From Thermohalobaculum sp039513195 (GTDB taxonomy: Bacteria; Pseudomonadota; Alphaproteobacteria; Rhodobacterales; Rhodobacteraceae), in NCBI GenBank assembly GCA_039513195.1, contig JBCCRM010000002.1, positions 1-64,000 on the forward strand: 64,000 nt of DNA, written 5' to 3'. Below, one piece after another: positions 57,879-64,000 of the stretch. Positions within the stretch are counted from its first letter, which is position 1, and every line of letters begins with the position of its first letter. Position numbers and translations under genes: made by a program. The notes beneath the pieces are model-generated. The model ran no database searches and had not been told where the DNA came from. It saw only the letters and a list, made by a program, of their open reading frames with translations.

Positions 57879-59402
57879 CTAGCCGATGCGCACGGCGCCG
57901 GCCCGGCGCGGATCGCCAGCAGCCGCAACCCCGCCTCCGGCATCCCGCAACACCGCATGGACGCCGCCGAAGAACATCGACCGCGCCGCCCATTCTGTCA
58001 TTTCGGGATAAGCCCGGCGCAGCACCGCCAGGTCCGACTCCAGCAGGTCGACGGTCTCCGCATCCAGTCGCGCCCGGCGGCCATCCCCCTCCACATGCAG
58101 ACGCGGCCGCTCGATCGCTTCGTCGAGCGGCAGCCCGCGGTCCAAGATACCCAGCAGCACTTGGCTCAGCGCCGTGCGGATCCGGTTCGACCCGCCGGAG
58201 CCCAACATCGCCATCCGCCCAGTCGGCCAGGTGACAGCCATCGGCGCCATCATCGAGCCGAGCCGCCGGTCCACCGGCCAGCGATGCCAGCCCTGGGGCA
58301 CCAGATCCTCCTCGCCCAGCATGTTGTTCGGCATGATCCCGGTGCCGGGCACCATCGTTCCGCAACCCTCGCCGTTCGAGAGGGTCAACGACGCGCCGAT
58401 CCCCTCGGCATCCACCACCGAAATCTGGGTCGTGCCCCGGCTGGCGACGGGCCGGCCGGTCAGCTCCCGCCGAAACCGGGCAATCAGCCCCGGCGCCAAA
58501 AGGGTCTGCAACCCCTCCGCGGGGTCTTCGTCGAGCGCCGCCTCGACCCGTGCCCGGTCGGTCATCTCGAAGGCCAGGGCCTTGTCGACCGGTGCCGGAT
58601 CTTGGTCCATCAAAGCCAAGGAAAAAGCGATCAGCGCGCCGCCCAGCGAGGGCGGTGGCGCCAGGGCAATCGCGGCACCGCCGCGCTGGATCGCGACAGG
58701 CTCCCGCCACGCCGGCCGATAGGCGGCGAGATCGGCGCGGGTCAAATGCCCGCCCGCCTCCATCAGCGACAGGAGCGCAGCGGCCACCTCCCCTTCCTGC
58801 ACGAAGCGCGGCCCTTCATGGCCGAACACCTCCAAGACATCGCCAAGCGCCGGGTTGGCAAAGTGCGCACCCTCGCCGAGCAAATCGCCCTCCGGCGCAT
58901 GCAGCGCCCGCGCCGCGGGAGTGTCTTTCAGAATCGGGGCGACGATCCGCGCCAGCGATGCCTGGAACCCGGTCACCGTCACACCCTCGCGGGCCGCCCG
59001 GATCGCAGGGGCCAGAAGGTCAGCGAAGGGCATGCGGCCATAGCGGATATGCGCCTCCGCCAGACCCAATGCGAGCCCGGGCGCCGCCACCGAGGCTGCC
59101 CCGATATGGAAGGCCTGCGTCGCAGTGCCGAAATCGGCGACGACCTCGCGGAAGTCGAGCTCTGCCTCCGGCCGTTTCGCCTTCGGGGTCTGCACGAAGG
59201 TATCGAGGCAGCGGCACCGCCCACCGGGCTCCCGCACCATCAGGAACCCACCGCCGAGAAGGCCGGCCAGAACCGGTTCCACCACCATGGCCATGGCGGC
59301 AGCGGCAATCGCCGCATCCACCGCCGTGCCGCCGGCGCCCAGAATCTCGGCCCCGGCCTCGGCGGTCAGGTCATGGCCCGCGGCAATGGCGTGAGAGGTC
59401 AT
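57879..59402 (-). CDS. ggt: Gamma-glutamyltransferase family protein
   Basis: A 507-residue Ntn-hydrolase that cleaves itself into two chains before a threonine nucleophile. The cleavage site is ASRGTTQISVVDAEG, with Thr324 (of the 507-residue form) as new N-terminus; the common TTHxSVVD has Gln in place of His here. GGTAVDAAIAAAAMAMVVEPVLAGLLGGGFLMV is the N-terminal pattern and GSGGSNRIRTALSQVL the substrate loop of the small chain. No signal peptide is seen, so a cytosolic glutathione or gamma-glutamyl compound hydrolase is likely. An ATG 12 codons earlier (59438) is an alternative start. Confidence 0.9.
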   Translation of the reverse strand: MTSHAIAAGHDLTAEAGAEILGAGGTAVDAAIAAAAMAMVVEPVLAGLLGGGFLMVREPGGRCRCLDTFVQTPKAKRPEAELDFREVVADFGTATQAFHIGAASVAAPGLALGLAEAHIRYGRMPFADLLAPAIRAAREGVTVTGFQASLARIVAPILKDTPAARALHAPEGDLLGEGAHFANPALGDVLEVFGHEGPRFVQEGEVAAALLSLMEAGGHLTRADLAAYRPAWREPVAIQRGGAAIALAPPPSLGGALIAFSLALMDQDPAPVDKALAFEMTDRARVEAALDEDPAEGLQTLLAPGLIARFRRELTGRPVASRGTTQISVVDAEGIGASLTLSNGEGCGTMVPGTGIMPNNMLGEEDLVPQGWHRWPVDRRLGSMMAPMAVTWPTGRMAMLGSGGSNRIRTALSQVLLGILDRGLPLDEAIERPRLHVEGDGRRARLDAETVDLLESDLAVLRRAYPEMTEWAARSMFFGGVHAVLRDAGGGVAAAGDPRRAGAVRIG

Positions 59403-59438
59403 GGGCGGGTTGGTAGCACCGGCGGACGGGGATTCCAT

Positions 59439-59787
59439 CCCCTCGTGAGCGTTCTGGCGCCAAGGACTGCCTTGGCGACCGCGCCGCTAGGGCATGTTTA
59501 CTTTGATCCCGCTGGCTGAGAGCGGCTCCCGAGGGGCGTTACAGATCCCCCATGCTTCTGCACCCCAAGACGCGTTGGAAGGTCAGATCGGCCGTCAGAA
59601 ATCGGAGCGCCGGGGTGAGGAACATCCGTGGTGACCCATCGTTTAGACAGCCTCAGCCGAGAGGTCTGCAGGATGCTCAGCAGAAACTTGCCCCCAGCGC
59701 TTCCTTAGGCATTAGTCTCTGCCAAGCCGCAGGAGCCACGGTTCACTCCCACAGCCAAAAACGGCACAGCAATGCGGGAGCTCCGGC
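59439..59787. other. 349-bp divergent gap
   Basis: This holds the promoters of ggt (leftward) and of the sigma-factor gene (rightward). GGCTGAGAGCGGCTCCC at about 59512-59530 recalls the start of a TPP riboswitch but the rest of that motif is missing. No small gene or repeat was recognised. A receptor-signalling sigma factor is often under Fur control, but I could not find a convincing Fur box by eye. Confidence 0.4.
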
Positions 59788-60321
59788 GTGACGGATTACA
59801 GTGACCAAGGCCGAAATCTTGGCGAAACATGGGGGGCTGACCTTGCCCTTCTCTACGCCGATCATCGAGCTTGGCTCGTGGCGCGCCTGACCAAGCGGAC
59901 AGGCTGTGTGGACAGAGCGGCAGATCTGACGCAGTCGACCTTCCTCAAGCTGATGAGCGACAAGACCCCGCCGATGCGCAGCCCCAGAGCGTTGCTCGCG
60001 ACCATTGCACGGTGTTTGATGGTTGACGAGTTCCGCAGGATCCGCCTGGAACGTGCCTGGGCCGAGGCAATCGCAGTGACGTCGGAAACACTGGCGCCGT
60101 CGGCGGAGGACTGTGTTGAGATCCTCGATCTTTTGGTGCGCATCGACCTCATGCTCGATGGGCTCGGCAGTCGGGCGAAACGGGTCTTCCTGCTCTCCCG
60201 CCTCGACGGCATGACCTATCGTGAGATCGCCGCCGCGCTGAACGTGTCGCTCAGCACGGTCGAGAAGGACATGGCCGCAGCCATCCGGCACTGCCGCGAC
60301 TGGCACATGCGGTCGTTCTGA
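59788..60321 (+). CDS. FecI-like ECF sigma factor
   Basis: A 177-residue extracytoplasmic-function sigma factor of the iron-starvation group. Region 2 (LYADHRAWLVARLTKRTGCVDRAADLTQSTFLKLM) binds core polymerase and the -10 box, and region 4 (LDGMTYREIAAALNVSLSTVEKDMAAAIRHC) the -35 box. The GTG start has GGGAG upstream. It is followed 14 bp later by a FecR-type regulator and then by a transducing TonB receptor, so it should drive that receptor gene when its ligand is present. Confidence 0.92.
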   Translation: MTDYSDQGRNLGETWGADLALLYADHRAWLVARLTKRTGCVDRAADLTQSTFLKLMSDKTPPMRSPRALLATIARCLMVDEFRRIRLERAWAEAIAVTSETLAPSAEDCVEILDLLVRIDLMLDGLGSRAKRVFLLSRLDGMTYREIAAALNVSLSTVEKDMAAAIRHCRDWHMRSF

Positions 60322-60334
60322 GCGGACTGGCATT

Positions 60335-61294
60335 GTGGGCGGTGATGCCATACCCCAGCGCGTGATCGAGGAGGCGACACTTTGGCTCGTGCGGATGCGT
60401 TCGGGCGAGGCCACGGCGGCTGACGAAGACGCTCTGCGAGCGTGGCGCGCGGCCGATCCGGTGCACGAGGAGGAATGGTGCCGCTTGATGGAGATCGAGG
60501 GCGCCTTCGACAGTCTGCCCCCCGGCCTGAGGGGCGATGCCCGCCGGGCTCTGGAAAGCCAGAATGCGGTACCGACCCGCCGGGGTCTCCTGAAACTGTT
60601 GGTCTTGGCGACGGCGACAGGTGGCGGAGCCTGGTACTACCGCGATGAGATCGGCGCGACGCGGGCGCTGGCGGATCTGAGCGCCGGCGTTGGCGAGATG
60701 ACCAAAACGACGCTGCCCGGGGGCGTCAATGTGGCGCTCAATACGGCGACAGCCGTGGATTTAATCGCCGGCACGCCTGGGCTGCGATTGCTTCAGGGTG
60801 AGCTATACATCGATGCCGCTGCCGCCACGGCGTTTGCCATCGAAACCCCCCCTGCGCGCTTGGACGTGGGCCAAGGTCGGCTGAGCATCAGGTTGCTCGA
60901 TGGCGCGTCGCGCCTGACAGTGATCGAGGGCACGGTGCAGGTCTCGCCGCGCATCGGGGCCGTGCATGTGGCGAATGCCGGAGACATCGTCAGAGTAACC
61001 GCGGCGGGCACGTCCCCGGACCCCCTCGCCGCCGAGATGGATCAGACCGCTTGGCTGAACCGCAGGCTGGTCGTCGACAACATGGCCCTGGAAGACTTCC
61101 TTGCGGAGCTTTGGCGGTATCGGCGCGGCGTCGCCGTCGCATCCGCTGCGGTCGCACAGCTTCGCATCTCGGGCGCCTTCGGGCTCGACGATATCGATGC
61201 AACCCTGCGCGCCGTGGAGGCGACCCTGCCGGTTCGGGCGCGCAGTCTCGGCCCCCTCGGCGTCTGGCTGGAGGCAGAGCAACGCCGGACCTGA
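60335..61294 (+). CDS. FecR-type anti-sigma regulator
   Basis: A 319-residue inner-membrane protein that relays the receptor signal to the sigma factor. The cytosolic N-terminus has the DUF4880 helix pattern (EEATLWLVRMRSGEATAADEDALRAWRAADPVHEEEW). One membrane segment follows (LLKLLVLATATGGGAWYY, about 86-103), and then a periplasmic FecR domain (TLPGGVNVALNTATAVDL...LLQGELYID). The C-terminal STN-like part (VVDNMALEDFLAELWRYRRGVAVASAAVAQLRISGAF) contacts the receptor. The start is a GTG at 60335. Confidence 0.9.
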   Translation: MGGDAIPQRVIEEATLWLVRMRSGEATAADEDALRAWRAADPVHEEEWCRLMEIEGAFDSLPPGLRGDARRALESQNAVPTRRGLLKLLVLATATGGGAWYYRDEIGATRALADLSAGVGEMTKTTLPGGVNVALNTATAVDLIAGTPGLRLLQGELYIDAAAATAFAIETPPARLDVGQGRLSIRLLDGASRLTVIEGTVQVSPRIGAVHVANAGDIVRVTAAGTSPDPLAAEMDQTAWLNRRLVVDNMALEDFLAELWRYRRGVAVASAAVAQLRISGAFGLDDIDATLRAVEATLPVRARSLGPLGVWLEAEQRRT

Positions 61295-61370
61295 GCAGCC
61301 TCTCATCTTAATTTTACGGGTTTTTGCGCCGTCGTTCGACCCTTCCGAAAGGGCTCGCAGAACGAGGGAC

Positions 61371-63761
61371 ATGATGACGTCACGAAACCAGGCCACGCAT
61401 AGCCGGTGTTCGCTTTCGAACACGCCGCTGCTCGTTGCTCTCTTTATCGCCGTCGCTGGACTGTGGTCGAACGCCGCCGCGCAGGAGAAACGCTATCCGT
61501 TTGCAATCCCGTCCGGACCGCTTTCCGCTGCGCTGAACGAGATTGCCCGAACCACCGACGCAACCTTGTCCTATACCCCAGCGCTGGTGGCAGGTCGGGA
61601 GACAGCCGGGGTCACCGGGAGTTTTTCGGTCGAAGACGCCCTTCAGCAGCTCCTCGCCGGAACCGGGCTGACCTATCAGGATGTCGGCGGCGGCCAGCTC
61701 GTGTTGCAGGAGGTCAGCGGCCCCAGGTCGGACGCCGTCGTCCTGGATCCTATCGTGGTCCAGGGCGAGCTGCAGACCCGCACGCTGCAGGACACCCTGA
61801 CATCGGTGGCCGTGATATCGGGCGAGGAACTGGAAGGGCGCTCGGACTCGAGCGTGTTCGACGTGATCGAGCGGACGGCCGGCGCATCGCTAGGCTCGGG
61901 CGGGGAGCAAGCCGTGATCCGCGGTGTTCCTGCGGGGGGTTTGGGCGGCGGGGCGCCGGTCATCACGACCACCATCGATGGTGCGCGTGTCGAATCCGGT
62001 CGCTTCTCCTTCAACGCGTTGCAGTCCACCTGGGATCTGGAGCAGATAGAGATCCTGCGTGGCCCTCAGTCGACCCAGTCTGGCCGCAACGCGCTGGCCG
62101 GGGCAATCGTCTTGCGGTCCGCCGATCCGGTGCACGAGCTGGAGATGAAGGCCCGCGCCCTGGCCGGCAATGGCAGCACGCTGGAAGGTGCTTTTACAGC
62201 GAATGTGCCGGTCATCGAGGACACGCTGGCGCTCCGCGTGTCGCTCGACCGCGAGCAGACCGACGGTTTCGTGACGAACACGACGCTGGGAACCGACGAC
62301 ATCGACAACAGGGCGGACACGACCCTCCGGACCAGCGTGTTGTTGGAGCCGACCGAGAATTTTTCGGGCATCTTCAAATACACGCGGATCGAATCTGACA
62401 GCAGCGCGAACGGCCCGCCCTTGCAGGGATCGCTGTTTCCAGACAGCCGCGTGAATGTGGCGAGTGTGCCGGAGCGTGAGGTCGCCACCTTCAACGCCGG
62501 GAATCTGCGTCTGGGCTATGACTTCAACGACAGCTTCCGGGTCGAAACAGAGACGACCCTGTCCAAATCGAACACGGTTACCGTAACCGACTTGGACTTT
62601 ACCGCGGCGCAGATTGGCGTGTTCGTCAACGACCAGGACGTCCAGGCGCTGGAGCAGGAGATCAAGCTCCTCTATCAGTCGGACCGGATCAACGCGGTGT
62701 TCGGTGGCTTCTTCGCCCAGCAAGAGACCGATTTTAGATCGGATTCAACAGTGCCAGCCTTCCTGTTCGATGCGACGCTGCCGCCGACCCTGACCTTGTC
62801 AACCGTTCAGGAGAGCGAGAGTGAGCAGACGAACTATGCGGTCTTCGGCGAGGCGGAGATCGAAGTATTCCCCGATATCGATCTGATCCTCGGCGCCCGC
62901 TATGATCGTCAGACCAACAAGGACAGCCAAGTCACGGACATCGTCCCAAGCGATCCTTCCTTTCCCCCAGTCTTCCCGTCTTCGAGTGCCGCTGGCGAGG
63001 CGACGTTCGATGCGTTCCTGCCGAAGGTCGGGCTCTCCTACGCGATCACCGACGATGTGACGATCGGTGCGACGGCGCAGCGGGCCTACCGTGCCGGCGG
63101 CGTTAGCATCAGCAGGCTCACTGGGGTGCAGCAAGACTTCGACCCTGAGTTCGCCTGGACGTATGAGCTCTCGCTCCGGTCGCAGTGGTGGGACGACCTT
63201 CTGACCGTCAACGCCAACGCTTTCTACACCGATTGGCAGGACCAGCAGATCGCGGTCCCAGGGCTCAATCCGCTCGATCTCTTTACGGAAAACGCAGGCA
63301 CGTCGCGGTTGTTCGGCGGCGAGATCGATATCACCGTTCAGCCGACCGACGATCTGAGCCTGTTTGCCGCCTTCGGATATGCCGACACGGAATTCAGGGA
63401 CTTCGTGCTGAACGGCGTTCAGCAGGCCGGCAATGAGTTCCCCTTCGCCTCGAAGTTTACGGCGGCGTTCGGTGGCACGTATTTCTTCTACCAAGATGCC
63501 TTCGTGAGTGCGGATGCGAGCTATCAAAGCAGCGCCTTCAGCGATGTCGAGAACACGCCCTCTCGCGAGATCGAAGGCCGGTTCCTGGTGAATGCACGGG
63601 TCGGCTACGACGCCGAGAACTGGAGCGTGACGGCCTTTGCAGCCAACTTGTTCGACAACGACTATATCACCAGCATTCAGGATCCGGCGTTTGGCACGCA
63701 GGGTCTGATTTCAGCCGGCGCCCCCCGAACATTCGGCGTGATTGGTCAGATCAACTTCTGA
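61371..63761 (+). CDS. TonB-dependent transducing receptor with STN domain
   Basis: A 796-residue outer-membrane receptor. The signal peptide ends near AAAQ (37). A secretin/TonB N-terminal STN domain (FAIPSGPLSAALNEIARTTDATLSYTPALVAGRETAGVTGSFSVEDALQQLLAGTGL) marks it as a signalling receptor. The plug starts near DAVVLDPIVVQGE (TonB box region) and includes AVIRGVPAGGLGGGAPVITTTIDGAR. The 22-strand barrel ends in the terminal Phe (GVIGQINF). It is likely to take up a siderophore or other metal chelate. In a XoxF organism a lanthanide chelate is a tempting candidate but nothing in the sequence shows the ligand. Confidence 0.92.
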   Translation: MMTSRNQATHSRCSLSNTPLLVALFIAVAGLWSNAAAQEKRYPFAIPSGPLSAALNEIARTTDATLSYTPALVAGRETAGVTGSFSVEDALQQLLAGTGLTYQDVGGGQLVLQEVSGPRSDAVVLDPIVVQGELQTRTLQDTLTSVAVISGEELEGRSDSSVFDVIERTAGASLGSGGEQAVIRGVPAGGLGGGAPVITTTIDGARVESGRFSFNALQSTWDLEQIEILRGPQSTQSGRNALAGAIVLRSADPVHELEMKARALAGNGSTLEGAFTANVPVIEDTLALRVSLDREQTDGFVTNTTLGTDDIDNRADTTLRTSVLLEPTENFSGIFKYTRIESDSSANGPPLQGSLFPDSRVNVASVPEREVATFNAGNLRLGYDFNDSFRVETETTLSKSNTVTVTDLDFTAAQIGVFVNDQDVQALEQEIKLLYQSDRINAVFGGFFAQQETDFRSDSTVPAFLFDATLPPTLTLSTVQESESEQTNYAVFGEAEIEVFPDIDLILGARYDRQTNKDSQVTDIVPSDPSFPPVFPSSSAAGEATFDAFLPKVGLSYAITDDVTIGATAQRAYRAGGVSISRLTGVQQDFDPEFAWTYELSLRSQWWDDLLTVNANAFYTDWQDQQIAVPGLNPLDLFTENAGTSRLFGGEIDITVQPTDDLSLFAAFGYADTEFRDFVLNGVQQAGNEFPFASKFTAAFGGTYFFYQDAFVSADASYQSSAFSDVENTPSREIEGRFLVNARVGYDAENWSVTAFAANLFDNDYITSIQDPAFGTQGLISAGAPRTFGVIGQINF

Positions 63762-64000
63762 TCCCAGCGTTGTTTGTCAGAGGTCGTTTGCGGCGTGGAC
63801 TGCGCCGCCATCGTCCGGTCGGCGCGTGGCAGGGGGCTCGTGCATGGCGGGCGACGCGGCGGGTTCGATCCGCAGCGCAATAGGGGTATAACCAATCCGG
63901 GTCGGCCGCCGACGACGATAACCGGGAAGACAGGACTCCATCCGGGTCCTTTGCGCGTCTGTCCGTACTCGCCTGCTCAAGATCATCGCCCTCTTCGATC
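63762..64000. other. Window end after the receptor gene
   Basis: No gene is firmly seen. A plus-strand frame ending VRTRLLKIIALFD at the window edge could be the beginning of a further gene of the receptor operon, but too little is present to judge. Confidence 0.25.

Noticed and set aside
56797..58710. Very long open frame upstream of mcd on the minus strand
   Set aside because: It is antisense to a well-supported alpha/beta hydrolase gene, crosses the end of ggt, and its translation is low-complexity Arg/Ala/Gly typical of GC-rich shadow frames; AAGGAG marks the real start at 56796.
59505..59560. Possible TPP riboswitch (GGCTGAGAGCGG) upstream of the sigma-factor gene
   Set aside because: Only the GGCTGAGA-like start is present; the downstream conserved GAACCTGAT part is missing and the neighbouring genes have no link to thiamine.
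63860..63890. GGGTTCGATCC resembling a tRNA T-arm
   Set aside because: The 5-bp stem does not pair, and no acceptor or anticodon arms are found around it.
1..64000. CRISPR array, rRNA, tRNA or insertion-sequence transposase
   Set aside because: None was seen: no regularly spaced direct repeats of 25-40 bp, no rRNA signature, and no transposase or integrase frames.

Overview
The window is a GC-rich, gene-dense stretch of an alphaproteobacterial chromosome, most likely from Rhodobacterales or a close relative. The main clue is the housekeeping order at 39-54 kb: NYN nuclease, folK, rpoZ, rsh, DUF2062, pdxJ, acpS, lepB, rnc, era, DUF1491, recO. Genome, strain and replicon cannot be named from the sequence alone.

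Layout. 0-5 kb holds the end of gmd, an HTH remnant, a family-2 glycosyltransferase, a tail-spike-like beta-helix protein and cysK. 5.5-7.8 kb is a tungstate ABC transporter in the order tupB-tupC-tupA. 7.9-34 kb is a large periplasmic alcohol-oxidation (quinoprotein) island. It contains an ABC system of the PQQ-alcohol-dehydrogenase type (permease, ATPase, binding protein, YVTN propeller), a second NitT/TauT-like ABC system, a lanthanide-type methanol dehydrogenase (xoxF) with xoxJ and a CX3CW rhodanese-like protein, a SoxH-like metallohydrolase, a SoxYZ-like fusion, the glutathione formaldehyde pathway (gfa, fghA), pqqA/pqqCDE and a two-component system. It also contains several secreted proteins of unknown function. 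34-37 kb carries an FMN alpha-hydroxy-acid oxidase, def and fmt. 37-54 kb holds gabD, rnhA, ispH, an MsbA-like exporter and the housekeeping block. 54-59 kb has a SnoaL-like protein, a probable (2S)-methylsuccinyl-CoA dehydrogenase (ethylmalonyl-CoA pathway), an alpha/beta hydrolase and a gamma-glutamyltransferase. 59.8-63.8 kb is a complete FecI-FecR-TonB receptor cell-surface signalling unit.

Working model (inference). XoxF oxidises methanol or another short alcohol in the periplasm with PQQ and a lanthanide. The aldehyde is removed through S-hydroxymethylglutathione (gfa, fghA) to formate, possibly by a tungsten formate dehydrogenase fed by TupABC and encoded elsewhere. Carbon assimilation may use the ethylmalonyl-CoA pathway, to which mcd belongs. 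No CXXCH cytochrome is encoded in the window. A pseudoazurin domain on a long acidic linker occupies the place between xoxF and xoxJ where the cytochrome xoxG is usual.

Non-coding structure is unusually rich. There are three copies of a ~105-bp dispersed repeat, two of which supply the stop codon of the adjacent gene. Two operator-like arrays contain TGTGCAT repeated every 11 bp. Two hairpins share an identical G-quadruplex-forming core but have unrelated stems. There are remnants of a LysE transporter, of an XRE regulator and of a second copy of a small cysteine-containing protein.
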